In this document: positions 25,448 to 34,790 of the stretch, piece after piece
How positions within the stretch are numbered: position 1 is the stretch's first letter
Layout: every line of letters begins with the position of its first letter
Assembly: GCF_004000805.1 (NCBI RefSeq)
Contig: NZ_BILY01000009.1
Location: forward strand, 1 to 64,000
Source: Paenibacillus glycanilyticus NBRC 16618
GTDB taxonomy: Bacteria > Bacillota > Bacilli > Paenibacillales > Paenibacillaceae
Direction of reading: 5' to 3'
Length of the DNA stretch: 64,000 nucleotides
Made by a program: the position numbers and the translations under genes
Notes under the pieces: generated by a model
The model's input: only the letters and a program-made list of their open reading frames with translations
The model's database searches: none
What the model was told of the DNA's origin: nothing

Positions 25448-26305
25448 ATGGCGGAATCTTCGGGCATTACGAGCTTTCTGGAAACAGTGGATATAGAATC
25501 CGGCGAGCGGAGCGTCCTGGCGTCTTTCGATTATCTGATTGAGGCGCCGAACTGGACAAGCGACGGCAAGACGCTTATTTATAACAGCAAGGGCCGGATA
25601 TACAGCTTTAATATTGAACAAGGGACCAGCACGGAGATCCCGTCCTCCTTCGCCGTGCATTGCAATAACGACCACGTATTGTCACCGGATAATACCCGTC
25701 TTGCGGTCAGCCATCATACGAGAGAAGACGGACAATCCCGTATTTATACGTTCCCGCTGGAGGGAGGAGATCCCGTTCTTGTCACTCCGATGGGACCAAG
25801 CTATCTGCACGGCTGGTCGCCGGATGGCCGAACTCTTGCTTATTGCGCGGAGAGAAACGGACAGTACGACATTTATACGATACCGGCAATCGGCGGCGAA
25901 GAGACGCAGCTCACGAATACGCCGGGACTCGATGACGGTCCCGAATATTCGCCGGATGGCGGCTATATCTGGTTCAACTCCGTCAGAACGGGCCTTATGC
26001 AGGTGTGGCGAATGAAGGCCGACGGCAGCGAGCAGACGCAAATGACGTTCGACGAGAGCAACAGCTGGTTCCCTCATGTGTCGCCGGACGGCAAGCAGGT
26101 TGCTTATATCACCTACCGTAAGGGGGATGTGGCACCGGGAGATCATCCGGCCAACAAGCATGTGGAGCTCCGTCTGATGGACAGCAATGGCGGAGAATAC
26201 CGGACGCTTGTTAAGTTGTTTGGCGGACAAGGGACGATTAACGTCAATTCCTGGTCGCCGGACAGCCGGAAGCTTGCTTTTGTCAGCTATCGTTTGGAAT
26301 CCTAA
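25448..26305 (+). CDS. TolB-like beta-propeller protein (WD40-like PD40 repeats)
   Basis: A 285-residue cytoplasmic protein without a signal peptide. Repeats of the form [36 protein letters not shown] and [13 protein letters not shown] mark a six-bladed TolB-like propeller. The ATG at 25448 follows AAGGGGAGAAG; an upstream GTG start would add 18 poor residues. Gram-positives lack the Tol-Pal system, so the protein probably has a different scaffold or carbohydrate role. It converges with the LysR gene at a shared terminator. Confidence 0.8.
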   Translation: MAESSGITSFLETVDIESGERSVLASFDYLIEAPNWTSDGKTLIYNSKGRIYSFNIEQGTSTEIPSSFAVHCNNDHVLSPDNTRLAVSHHTREDGQSRIYTFPLEGGDPVLVTPMGPSYLHGWSPDGRTLAYCAERNGQYDIYTIPAIGGEETQLTNTPGLDDGPEYSPDGGYIWFNSVRTGLMQVWRMKADGSEQTQMTFDESNSWFPHVSPDGKQVAYITYRKGDVAPGDHPANKHVELRLMDSNGGEYRTLVKLFGGQGTINVNSWSPDSRKLAFVSYRLES

Positions 26306-26316
26306 TACGGAATTAT

Positions 26317-26368
26317 AAAAGCCGCTCTACGCCTGCCTTTTGAAAGGGGGCGATAGAGCGGCTTTTTC
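26317..26368. terminator. Bidirectional terminator
   Basis: AAAAGCCGCTCTA (26317-26329) pairs exactly with TAGAGCGGCTTTT (26354-26366), with A and T runs outside. It serves both the TolB-like gene and the convergent LysR gene. Confidence 0.85.
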
Positions 26369-26386
26369 CTGTCTTCAGCAAGTCCT

Positions 26387-27274
26387 CTATAGGCAGGAAT
26401 GCTTCATAAACTGGATGAAGGAGCGGACATGGAAAGCCATAATATCGGCCTTTCGGAAGGCCAGGCAAATATGGCGCTGCTGCACGTTTCCCGGCAGCTC
26501 GCGAAGCACCAGCTCCTTCGCCTGCACCTCTCTTGTCACGCTCCGCCAAGGCAGCATGCCAATGCCAATCCCGTGCTTGACGGATTCCTTGATCGTCTCG
26601 ATCGCCCCAAGCTCCATGATAACCCTCCATTCCAGGCCGTTATCCCTAGCCCATAGCTCGGACAACTCTCTGGAAGTAGAGCCGTGTTCATGCAGAAGGA
26701 AGGATTCATTCTTTAAATCTTCAACAAGGATGGTTTCTTTGTGGGCAAGCGGATGATTATAAGGCAGCACCAGCTTCAAATCGTCATCCGCCAGCGGAAT
26801 AATCTCGAGATCGTCGAAGGGGCGGACGATCAGCGATACAACCGCGACATCAACCTCGAATTCTCTCAACAGATTGATAACGGTACCTGCCTGCTTTACC
26901 GTCATTTGCGGCATAACCTTGTCGTATTTAGCTTGAAAGGCAGCTAAATAGGGTGGGAGGAAATAGGTAGCGGGCGTATAGCTTGCCCCTATCTTCAGAT
27001 GCCCCCGGCCCTGCTCCCGGTGCTCCTTCATCAACTGGCTGGACTCATCCAATAACGCGCATATCCGCTTGGCATAAGGCAGCAAGGTTTGTCCCGCATC
27101 CGTCAGGCGCAGCTGCCGGGGATGCTTATAGAACAGCTCAACGCCTAGCGACTCCTCGAGTTTTTTCAAATGAAAGCTTACCGTTGGCTGTTTAAGCTGC
27201 AGCTCGGCTGCAACCTCGGTTAAGGTAGACAGGCGTGCGGCATGGGCAAATACGCGAAGCTGCTGAATATTCAT
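26387..27274 (-). CDS. LysR-family transcriptional regulator
   Basis: A 295-residue LysR protein with the N-terminal HTH (QLRVFAHAARLSTLTEVAAELQLKQPTVSFHLKKLEESLGVELFYK) and a type-2 periplasmic-binding-like effector domain (KIGASYTPATYFLPPYLAAF). It is divergent from an ABC importer operon across 168 bp containing CTATC-N6-GATAG, so it probably controls that importer. The inducer is likely the imported solute or a product of it. Confidence 0.9.
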   Translation of the reverse strand: MNIQQLRVFAHAARLSTLTEVAAELQLKQPTVSFHLKKLEESLGVELFYKHPRQLRLTDAGQTLLPYAKRICALLDESSQLMKEHREQGRGHLKIGASYTPATYFLPPYLAAFQAKYDKVMPQMTVKQAGTVINLLREFEVDVAVVSLIVRPFDDLEIIPLADDDLKLVLPYNHPLAHKETILVEDLKNESFLLHEHGSTSRELSELWARDNGLEWRVIMELGAIETIKESVKHGIGIGMLPWRSVTREVQAKELVLRELPGNVQQRHICLAFRKADIMAFHVRSFIQFMKHSCL

Positions 27275-27328
27275 CTTAGGCTCATCTCCTTAACTCTTCT
27301 TGTCATACTATAGATAATTTCGATGAAG

Positions 27329-27344
27329 CTATCAATATGGATAG
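27329..27344. promoter_or_regulatory. Candidate LysR box
   Basis: CTATCAATATGGATAG is an inverted repeat with a T-N-A spaced LysR-type layout, located between the divergent LysR and ABC-importer genes. Confidence 0.4.
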
Positions 27345-27442
27345 ATGTTATTTAATATAACTTTATCATTCACTTAATCTTCCATTTACAATCCGTCGTT
27401 AATCTGAGAATGAAAGAAAAAGACATTGGAGGGGTAAGAGAA

Positions 27443-28582
27443 ATGGCAAACGGATATAAAATGAAGGGTCTTATGCTTGTCAGCGTCTTGGCGGTAACAG
27501 CAGCACTTTCGGCGTGCGGAAATAACGGCAATAACGAGGCTAATACGGCAGCAACGGGCAACGGCGCAACAAATGCCTCCGCAACAACGGAAGCAAGCAC
27601 GGAGCCATCAGCGGATGCAGCGGCTAGTCCGTCCGCGGCGGATGCAAGCAAGGATGAGCCTCTCGTTGTATATTTGAATGATTTCGACGATATCGTAAAA
27701 CCAATGTTCGAAGAGAAGACAGGCTATAAGCTGGAGATCGTTTCCGGCAACGGCGCCGAGATCGCTTCCCGTATCGAAGCGGAAAAAGGCAACCCGCATT
27801 GGGACGTCGTATGGATGGACTCGATGCCAACCATCGACCAAATGGGAAAAAACGGACAGCTGCTCGACAACTGGACACCAAGCAATCTGGATGGATTGAC
27901 GGATTTCGCGAAGACGGTCGTTCCGGCGAACAACACCTACTTCCCTACGGGCGCGCATGCCGCATCCGTTATCGTCTATAACACGAAAGCATTTGACGCA
28001 AACAGCGCTCCCAAAACATGGGATGACCTGCTTGACGCGAAATATAAAGGCGTAGTAGGCATGGCCGATCCGGCAGTAGCGGCACCTGCCTATCCGTTCG
28101 TAGCGTGGTTCTTCCAATCCAAAGGCATGGATCAAGGCAAAAGCTACTTCGAAGGGCTTCTGAAGAACGGCGTTCATGTGTATCCGAAAAATCCTAACGT
28201 CGCTAAAGCGCTGACCGACGGCGAGATCAAAGCGGCAGCTCTTCAAGAAAGCAATGCGTATACGCTGAAAAATTCCGGCGAACAGGTTGATATTGTCTGG
28301 CCGGCAGAAGGCGCGCCTGCATCGGTACGCGTGGCAGCGATTCAAAAAGAGTCCAAGCATCAGGAAGCGGCAAAAGCATTCATTGAATTCCTTCTTGATC
28401 CGGCAACCCAGCAGGCGCTTATCGATAAAGGCGACGAGAGTTATTTCGAGCCATCGGTAAAGGGCGTTAACGCAAAAGCCGACCGTGCGGCAGACGCAAA
28501 GCTGCTTGTAGCGGAGGCTGGCTGGGCGGGCGAGCATGAAGGCGAAATTAAACAATGGTTCGCGGATAACGCGGTGAAATAA
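27443..28582 (+). CDS. ABC transporter substrate-binding lipoprotein (FbpA/PhnS type)
   Basis: A 379-residue extracytoplasmic solute-binding lipoprotein. The signal peptide ends in the lipobox LSAC (Cys24 region) and is followed by an Ala/Ser/Thr/Glu-rich linker. The body (PLVVYLNDFDDIVKPMFEEKTGYKLEIVSGNGAEIASRIEAEKGNPHWDVVW spread over about 70-120) is the FbpA/ThiB/AEP-binding type-2 fold. The ATG at 27443 follows GGAGGGG. The ferric-iron Tyr pair cannot be confirmed by eye, so iron, aminoethylphosphonate or another solute remain open. It heads an operon with a fused permease and an ATPase. Confidence 0.88.
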   Translation: MANGYKMKGLMLVSVLAVTAALSACGNNGNNEANTAATGNGATNASATTEASTEPSADAAASPSAADASKDEPLVVYLNDFDDIVKPMFEEKTGYKLEIVSGNGAEIASRIEAEKGNPHWDVVWMDSMPTIDQMGKNGQLLDNWTPSNLDGLTDFAKTVVPANNTYFPTGAHAASVIVYNTKAFDANSAPKTWDDLLDAKYKGVVGMADPAVAAPAYPFVAWFFQSKGMDQGKSYFEGLLKNGVHVYPKNPNVAKALTDGEIKAAALQESNAYTLKNSGEQVDIVWPAEGAPASVRVAAIQKESKHQEAAKAFIEFLLDPATQQALIDKGDESYFEPSVKGVNAKADRAADAKLLVAEAGWAGEHEGEIKQWFADNAVK

Positions 28583-30276
28583 TGCTGCGACTTCAATCAC
28601 AAGGAAACCGGACTGGCTGGCTCGTGCTGGCCGTCCTGTTTCTTCTTATTCTGCTGCCGCTTATTGCCGTCGTTATTCAGGTACTCCTGCCTGGAGTATT
28701 TTTTGGTCATTTCGAGCTTGGCGATTTATCGCTTTTGCTGGATGTATTCCGGCGGCCGCTTTGGTATGTTTCCCTGAAAAATTCGGTCATTCTTGGCATT
28801 GGAACCACGGTGCTAGCCACAATGATCGGTACGGCCATCGCGATGGCCAGATCGAACTGGGCCTTCCGCGGCGCCAAGCTGCTTGACTTTGCCGTATGGA
28901 TTCTGATTATTACGCCATCCTTTATTTTGGCGCAGGGCTGGGTCATGTTTGCCTCTGCAGACGGACTTGCCGCCAAGTGGCTGGGCTGGCATAGCCTGCA
29001 TTCGTTTATTTTTCAGCCAATCGGGCTTATTGCCGTCATGACGCTCAGCAAATTCCCGCTTGCTTATTTAACCGTCTATTCCGCGCTCGAGTGGAAGGTA
29101 GACCGGCTGAGCGAAGCCGCGCGGTTGTCGGGCGGGTCCAGCTGGACGGTATGGCGTACGATCCAAGCGCCGCTCCTGCTTCCGGCCATTTGTTCCGGAG
29201 CCATGCTTGTCTTTATGGATACGGTAGGCGACTTTGGTCTCCCGGCGTCTATCGCGACCATTTTCCGTTTTCCAACCTTGCCTTATTCGATTTATTCAGC
29301 GTTATACACGTCGCCGATCCGGTTCGATATGGCCGGGGCGTTATCGTTCTATCTCGTGCTTCTCATTGCCCTGGCGATGAGCGTACAGCTGTATGCCATG
29401 CGCAAGTCGCGTTATGATTTCCTGTCTTCGAGAGCAACGCGCTCAGAACCGAAGAAACCGCGTAAGGGCGGGATTTATCTCGTTATTGGCAATATCGTGT
29501 TTCTTGCCGTCGTAATCGGTATTCCGTTCGGCTCCAACCTGCTGATGTCTATTTCGGGCAGCTCGACCGCCGGCAAAGGGCGCGAGTTGACGTTCGAACA
29601 TTATAAAGCTTTATTTGCCGGTAATAACCGCACGTTGCTGGAAGGACTTGTCCATTCGCTGGAGATTGCGGCCGTAGCAGCCGTTATCGGCCTGTTTGTT
29701 GGGTTCCTTGTCGCGTACGTTCTGACGTATTCGCAATTCAAGCTGCGCAAAACCATTGATGTCATCTCGCTGATATCGCTCGCCGTACCCGGAATCGTGC
29801 TGGGGATCGGGTATATCTTCATCTGGAATCAGGCATGGCTCGAAAAGATTGGACTTCTGCTGTACGGAACGCCTTGGATTCTGATTCTGGCTAGCGTAGC
29901 CGGCGTGATTCCGGTTATTACGCGCGTAGTGGTCGGAGCGATGGCGAAGGTGCCAAGACAGCTACTATCGGCGGCGCAGATGCAGGGAGCATCGTTCGGC
30001 CAGAGGGTTACCACGATTCTGATGCCTCTAATAAAAGGGGCTCTCCTATACGCGGGTCTGGCTGCCTTTGGAGCAAGCGTATTTGATCTGGCTATCTCGT
30101 CCATTCTGTATCCGCCTAACTTTATGACGCTTCCGGTTGTCATTAACAAGGCATTCGAGGATCTCAAGTTTGGATATGCGGCGGCGGCAACGCTGACCGG
30201 CGGGGGAATTGTCATCTCGATCATTGCCGTAATGGAATTGCTTATTAAACCTTCAAGAAAGCGGGTAAAATCATGA
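28582..30276 (+). CDS. ABC transporter permease, fused two-domain (FbpB type)
   Basis: A 564-residue permease containing two complete BPD domains in tandem, the FbpB/ThiP arrangement. EAA-like loops appear in each half: EAARLSGGSSWTVWRTIQAPLLLPA (about 175-200) and SAAQMQGASFGQRVTTILMPLIKGA (about 455-480). Twelve or so hydrophobic segments are visible. The ATG overlaps the preceding TAA by one base (TAATG) and the stop overlaps the ATPase start (ATGA), so the three genes are translationally coupled. Confidence 0.92.
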   Translation: MLRLQSQGNRTGWLVLAVLFLLILLPLIAVVIQVLLPGVFFGHFELGDLSLLLDVFRRPLWYVSLKNSVILGIGTTVLATMIGTAIAMARSNWAFRGAKLLDFAVWILIITPSFILAQGWVMFASADGLAAKWLGWHSLHSFIFQPIGLIAVMTLSKFPLAYLTVYSALEWKVDRLSEAARLSGGSSWTVWRTIQAPLLLPAICSGAMLVFMDTVGDFGLPASIATIFRFPTLPYSIYSALYTSPIRFDMAGALSFYLVLLIALAMSVQLYAMRKSRYDFLSSRATRSEPKKPRKGGIYLVIGNIVFLAVVIGIPFGSNLLMSISGSSTAGKGRELTFEHYKALFAGNNRTLLEGLVHSLEIAAVAAVIGLFVGFLVAYVLTYSQFKLRKTIDVISLISLAVPGIVLGIGYIFIWNQAWLEKIGLLLYGTPWILILASVAGVIPVITRVVVGAMAKVPRQLLSAAQMQGASFGQRVTTILMPLIKGALLYAGLAAFGASVFDLAISSILYPPNFMTLPVVINKAFEDLKFGYAAAATLTGGGIVISIIAVMELLIKPSRKRVKS

Positions 30277-31358
30277 CGAATACGATACTGGAAGTTAAAC
30301 GGCTGGGCAAATCGTTTGGTTCCCATACCGCGCTGCGGGATATTAACTTCTCGGTGAGCCAAGGGGAGATTATCAGCGTGCTAGGACCGTCCGGGTGCGG
30401 CAAATCCACGCTGCTCCAGCTGATTGCCGGCCTCCAGCAGCCGGACGAAGGCGAGATCCGCCTGCGCGGCGCAACGGTTGCGTCGGTATCCCGGCTGGTT
30501 CCGCCTGAGAAACGCGGCATCAACATGGTATTCCAGGATTACGCGTTATGGCCGCATATGACGATCTATGACAATATCGCTTACGGCCTCCGCAGGCAAA
30601 AGGTAGCGGCAGCGGCCATCCGCGAACAAATCGCGGAGCTTGTAGCACTCCTGCATCTGGAGGGGCTGGAGGATAGGCTTCCGCCGCAATTGTCCGGCGG
30701 ACAACAACAGCGGGTAGCTATCGCGCGTGCGCTGGCAACCAAGCCGGATCTGCTGCTGCTTGACGAGCCGCTCTCCAATCTGGACATGCGGCTCCGCATC
30801 GAGATGCGCTCGGAGATGGCTTATTTGTTCCGTCAGCTCGGCACAACCGTATTCCATGTGACGCATGATCCCGATGAAGCCTTTGCCATGGCCGATCGTC
30901 TTATTATTATGCGGGCTGGCGCCGTTGACCAGATTGACCGGCCGCAAATTTGCTACGACCGTCCCGCAACCTTGTCCGCAGCCATGCTGCTTGGAGCGGG
31001 CAATCGCCTGAAAAGCAAGCTGGTCAGGGAGGGGGAGCATACAACCGTACGGATCGCGGGACAAGAAATAGTAGGCACGTCACCAGGCTCTCCCGGGGTA
31101 CAACGAACAGATCTGGTTGATCTGCTGTTCCGTCCGGATTCCGCCGAGTGGAGGTCCGTGCCAACGGCTTCGGCGAACCAGCTGCCCGTCCAGGTGCTGC
31201 ATAGCGTATTCGAAGGGAAACGCTGGCGCGTGCTTGCGAAGACATCCGACGGACAGCCGATCTCCTTCCTACACGACGAATACCTGGATGCGGGAGAGGA
31301 AGGCAATCTGCATATCAGCGCTTCCGACGCGTTCGTGTATCCGCAGCAATCGGCATAA
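30273..31358 (+). CDS. ABC transporter ATP-binding protein (FbpC/PotA type)
   Basis: A 361-residue ATPase. Walker A GPSGCGKSTL (about 39-48), Q-loop, signature LSGGQQQR (about 138-145), Walker B LLLLDEP and the switch His in VTHD are all present. A C-terminal TOBE-like regulatory domain spans about 240-361. It completes the importer operon, and a strong terminator follows. Confidence 0.93.
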   Translation: MTNTILEVKRLGKSFGSHTALRDINFSVSQGEIISVLGPSGCGKSTLLQLIAGLQQPDEGEIRLRGATVASVSRLVPPEKRGINMVFQDYALWPHMTIYDNIAYGLRRQKVAAAAIREQIAELVALLHLEGLEDRLPPQLSGGQQQRVAIARALATKPDLLLLDEPLSNLDMRLRIEMRSEMAYLFRQLGTTVFHVTHDPDEAFAMADRLIIMRAGAVDQIDRPQICYDRPATLSAAMLLGAGNRLKSKLVREGEHTTVRIAGQEIVGTSPGSPGVQRTDLVDLLFRPDSAEWRSVPTASANQLPVQVLHSVFEGKRWRVLAKTSDGQPISFLHDEYLDAGEEGNLHISASDAFVYPQQSA

Positions 31359-31366
31359 AGGCATTC

Positions 31367-31402
31367 AAAAAGAGACAACCGTCCATGCGGTTGTCTCTTT
31401 TT
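31367..31402. terminator. Terminator of the ABC importer operon
   Basis: AAAAAGAGACAACCG (31367-31381) pairs exactly with CGGTTGTCTCTTTTT (31388-31402). The A and T flanks make it usable from both sides, including for the convergent cupin gene. Confidence 0.9.
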
Positions 31403-31428
31403 GGTCTAATTAGCACCACAAGTGCGGG

Positions 31429-32139
31429 TTAGAAGAAATAAGGCGGGTTGGGCTGCTGGAGATAGCTGAAGGGTTGCGGATATTGCTGCTGTTGCTGCGG
31501 ATAAAACTGGGGTCCAAAGGGACCGTGTGGGCCATAGCCCTGCGGTTCATTGGGATAGGGAGCATAGGGCAGCTGGGCCTCCGGCTCGCGCTGCATTTGC
31601 TGCGGCTGACAATTGGCCGGTGGACCGATGACTGTCGTATCCGTAATGGGTGCCAGCGTTTCCTTGACCATTTGCTCGTTCAGACAGTAAGTATGGGCGA
31701 GAACCCCGGGAGGCGTCAGGCGCAGCATATCGGAATATCCGATAAACTCCGGCACAGGTGCGTCAAAGATCGCAAGTAGATGGGTGTTATCTACCGTAGC
31801 GATTTCGTAATGCGGCCAGCCTTGCGGCACGTTCGCGACTTGACCGGGCTCTATCGGGAAGTTCAGCAGCTTTTTTGTAAACGGGTTAATAATGGATACA
31901 ACGGCCGAACCGGAAATGCAATAGACCAGCTCGGTAGCGTTCTGATGAATATGCGGCTCAACTACATTCGAACGGCTGAGGTAAATATCCAGCAATGAAA
32001 CGTTGCCTAGCGTATTTAATTGTGCAATCGACAAGGTATTGATGAAGTTGCGATTGTCTTTCTTGAACGTTGTGTTTGTGTTCACGTCATACCAGAACTG
32101 CACGTTAGGGGAAGTGAAGTCCATATAGGATACCGCCAC
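31429..32139 (-). CDS. Cupin protein with Pro/Gln-rich tail, spore-coat-like
   Basis: A 236-residue protein. An N-terminal germin/oxalate-decarboxylase-like monocupin (about 1-165) has EPHIHQNATELVYCISG and VPQGWPHYE as metal-site segments. The tail from about 180 is rich in Pro, Gln, Tyr and Gly (PYAPYPNEPQGYGPHGPFGPQFYP) and resembles spore-coat or morphogenetic proteins. The GTG at 32139 follows GGAG. It lies 68 bp downstream of the bicupin oxalate decarboxylase gene on the same strand, perhaps co-transcribed. A structural or enzymatic spore-coat role is inferred. Confidence 0.75.
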   Translation of the reverse strand: MAVSYMDFTSPNVQFWYDVNTNTTFKKDNRNFINTLSIAQLNTLGNVSLLDIYLSRSNVVEPHIHQNATELVYCISGSAVVSIINPFTKKLLNFPIEPGQVANVPQGWPHYEIATVDNTHLLAIFDAPVPEFIGYSDMLRLTPPGVLAHTYCLNEQMVKETLAPITDTTVIGPPANCQPQQMQREPEAQLPYAPYPNEPQGYGPHGPFGPQFYPQQQQQYPQPFSYLQQPNPPYFF

Positions 32140-32207
32140 TAGCTCTCCGCCTTTCCAGACTCTAGACTAATGGGATATCCTATGCATTCGCCCGGAACGA
32201 CGTTCGC

Positions 32208-33470
32208 CTATTTCAAATAGGATTTGCCCGGGTATTTCACGACCGGCCACTTCTCCTTGCGCAGCGCATTCAGAAGCTCGGGGCCAACATGCAGATTATC
32301 CCTTATCAAATCTCTTGGCGTAAGCGCCATCCATTGGTTAAGGGATACGTCCATAAACCGGTCGCTCTTGAACATCTCCAGAAACCATAAGGACTCATCG
32401 CCGGTATTCTGAATGTAATGCCCATAAGCAAACGGCACGTAACCGACATCTCCCGCCCGGTAATCAAACGTTCTTGCGGCACCGTTCCCGGCAAAAACGG
32501 TCATCCGTCCTTGTCCGGTTAAATAATATTGCCATTCGTCATTGTTTGGATGCCAATGCAGCTCCCGCATAGCTCCGGGTTTGATCTCGACAAGCGCTGC
32601 GGCTATCGTTTTGGCGGCATGAAAGTTGGTGGAGTCTGCAATCCGTACCGTACCGCCGGGCGTTACGATGGGCGTCTGGGCAAGGAGGCGGTATTTGAAG
32701 CTCTGAGGCACCGTGCCGTAAGGCGAGTGAACCTGCTGACTTTCGATCGAGCCGGGTACTTCATCCTGGAAAATGTAAAGCTGATCCGTAGGGATGGAAT
32801 CAAAGGCCGATTCCGATACGCCAAAGTTGGCGCATAATACCTCTTTTGGCGTGTGGGCGAACCAGTCGGAGATCGACAGCGTATTCAGGTCGGAAAATTT
32901 GCCGTCGTCAAAAACAAGCAAAAACTCGCAGCCATGCTCAAGCCCTTGTATGGAATGGGGCAGTCCTGCCGGAAAAAACCATAAATCGCCTGCTTCAACG
33001 TTCGCGATGAAATTACGTCCGTCCTGGTCGACGGATGTGATCCTAGCGCTTCCCCATATCATATAAGCCCACTCGGATTGTTGATGCCAATGCAGCTCGC
33101 GGACACCGCCGGGCGTCAAATACATGTTTACGCCGGCGAGAGTTGTGGCAATCGGCATCTCGCGCTGCGTGATCTCGCGGGACCAGCCGCCCTGATTGAG
33201 CTGCATATGCGTATCGGAGAACGAGAATTTCAGATTCGGCACCAGTCCGTTGTCGGTTATCGGAGGTCGAAGCATATCGGGATTTTCCAAATCCCGCATA
33301 ATGTCCCGCGGACCTAAGTCAGGGCCTCCCGCGCAATCGATTGGCCGATAAGGCTGAGGAACGGCAAACGATTCGCTTTTCCCGCTATTCGCCTCAGGAG
33401 ATACGTTTGATTCAGCAGGTTTATTATTGGAAGCATTGGCATTGTTAATGCCTGCGTTGGAGTCGTTCAT
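32208..33470 (-). CDS. oxdC: Bicupin oxalate decarboxylase, variant lid
   Basis: A 420-residue Mn-dependent bicupin. Both metal sites are intact: [10 protein letters not shown] with GLPHS in the N-terminal cupin, and [11 protein letters not shown] with YGHYI in the C-terminal cupin, plus the FLEMF Glu. The catalytic lid, SENST (161-165) in Bacillus subtilis OxdC, reads SDLNT here, so the proton-donating Glu is Asp. That may lower decarboxylase or raise oxidase activity. The start at 33470 follows GGAGGGAAAGG; an upstream in-frame start would add 52 unrelated residues. The N-terminus is an Asn/Ser-rich linker with no signal peptide. Expected reaction: oxalate to formate and CO2. Confidence 0.9.
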   Translation of the reverse strand: MNDSNAGINNANASNNKPAESNVSPEANSGKSESFAVPQPYRPIDCAGGPDLGPRDIMRDLENPDMLRPPITDNGLVPNLKFSFSDTHMQLNQGGWSREITQREMPIATTLAGVNMYLTPGGVRELHWHQQSEWAYMIWGSARITSVDQDGRNFIANVEAGDLWFFPAGLPHSIQGLEHGCEFLLVFDDGKFSDLNTLSISDWFAHTPKEVLCANFGVSESAFDSIPTDQLYIFQDEVPGSIESQQVHSPYGTVPQSFKYRLLAQTPIVTPGGTVRIADSTNFHAAKTIAAALVEIKPGAMRELHWHPNNDEWQYYLTGQGRMTVFAGNGAARTFDYRAGDVGYVPFAYGHYIQNTGDESLWFLEMFKSDRFMDVSLNQWMALTPRDLIRDNLHVGPELLNALRKEKWPVVKYPGKSYLK

Positions 33471-33544
33471 TCCTTTCCCTCCTAAAATAAGCTCTTCAAG
33501 CATGCTTATGACGGAAGGGTTGGTTATTATGAGGCAGGCTGGCA

Positions 33545-33572
33545 GAAAAAAAGCCGGGCAATCCGCCCGGCT
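33545..33572 (-). terminator. Terminator of the pirin gene
   Basis: AGCCGGGC (33552-33559) pairs exactly with GCCCGGCT (33565-33572). On the minus strand it ends in a run of seven T residues, so it terminates the pirin transcript just upstream of oxdC. Confidence 0.85.
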
Positions 33573-33582
33573 GTCATGCGTT

Positions 33583-34467
33583 TTAGAAATCGGCTGGTCC
33601 CATTTTGCCATCCTGGAAGTCGACAAACGCTTGAAATACTTCTTGTCGGCTGTTCATGACAAACGGTCCTTGCTGGAAGACCGGTTCATCGATCGGTTCA
33701 CCGCTTAGAACGATCACAAGCGTATCGTCGGTCTGACCCTCAATCTGAATGGCTCCTGCGGTATTGGAGAAAAGGACAAAATCACCTTCAGCGGCTTTTC
33801 GCTCTCCGTTAATGAGGGCATTGCCTTTAAGCACCATCGCCGCCGTATTGTAAGAAGTCGGGAGCTCAAAGCTTGCTAGACCTCCCGCTTTAAAAGAAAT
33901 GTCAAACAGATTAACCGGCGTAAAGGTTTGAGCAGGACCGGTTACGCCGTTGAAGCTGCCCGCAATGACGCGAACCGTACCGCCGCCGTCAGGAAGCTCC
34001 GAATACCCCATATCCGCTTTTAGCAGCTCCTGATATTTTGGCGCATGCATTTTGTGCGCGCGGGGAAGGTTAATCCACAGCTGAATGACGTGGAATAGTC
34101 CGCCGCGGCGGGAGAAGCTTTTCTCATGATATTCCTTGTGCAGCAGACCGGAGCCCGCCGTCATCCATTGCACATCGCCGGGACCGATAATTCCGTGGTG
34201 GCCTTTGTTGTCATGATGCTCGACGTAACCGTCATAAGAGATGGTCACCGTCTCGAATCCGCGGTGCGGGTGGGCGCCAACGCCTTTCACCTCATTGCTT
34301 GGCGGGAAAACAAACGGCGCATTGTAATCCATCAGAATGAAGGGACTAAAGCGCTCGCCGAAGTTCGTGCCGCCAGGGAAATAATTCGATACCCGGAAGC
34401 CGTCGCCGACCATATGGATCGGAGCCCCTTGATATACGCCTTCTACTGCCCGTAATGTTGTTGTCAT
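33583..34467 (-). CDS. Pirin-family protein
   Basis: A 294-residue bicupin of the pirin/YhhW/YhaK group. The N-terminal metal motif [13 protein letters not shown] (about 65-77) with HHDNKGHHG and [13 protein letters not shown] is intact. Bacterial pirins often act as quercetinases or redox sensors. An MhqR-like box lies 44 bp upstream, suggesting induction by quinone-type electrophiles. AGAAGGAG precedes the ATG at a slightly long spacing. Confidence 0.9.
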   Translation of the reverse strand: MTTTLRAVEGVYQGAPIHMVGDGFRVSNYFPGGTNFGERFSPFILMDYNAPFVFPPSNEVKGVGAHPHRGFETVTISYDGYVEHHDNKGHHGIIGPGDVQWMTAGSGLLHKEYHEKSFSRRGGLFHVIQLWINLPRAHKMHAPKYQELLKADMGYSELPDGGGTVRVIAGSFNGVTGPAQTFTPVNLFDISFKAGGLASFELPTSYNTAAMVLKGNALINGERKAAEGDFVLFSNTAGAIQIEGQTDDTLVIVLSGEPIDEPVFQQGPFVMNSRQEVFQAFVDFQDGKMGPADF

Positions 34468-34510
34468 GATTGAAGCAACTCCTTCTATGTGAATTTTGTC
34501 GATGAATAAT

Positions 34511-34528
34511 TATCTTAATTTAAAGATA
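34511..34528. promoter_or_regulatory. MhqR-like operator upstream of pirin
   Basis: TATCTTAATTTAAAGATA keeps the TATCT-N8-AGATA frame of the MhqR (MarR-family quinone sensor) operator of Bacillus subtilis as I recall it. The rest of this 323-bp gap (34468-34790) shows nothing else I can name. Confidence 0.45.
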
Positions 34529-34790
34529 TTGTACTATAAAAAAGTAAGTGTGTAAAGGGGAGGGTGTGACACGGAGAAATTCGTACCAGCTGTGTGAAGT
34601 CATAATTTTTGAGAAGAGATTCTAAATTAATGAGAAGAAAACTTCAGAATTGATGAGAAAACGGTGACAATGTATAACCATGCATACTCATGTATTGTCT
34701 GTTTTGATAAATGACGACAATTCTGGAAAGTTGGTGAGAAGTTGATATAGCCCCGCGATAATAATCGATGTTGAGGGAGGTACTACTCAA

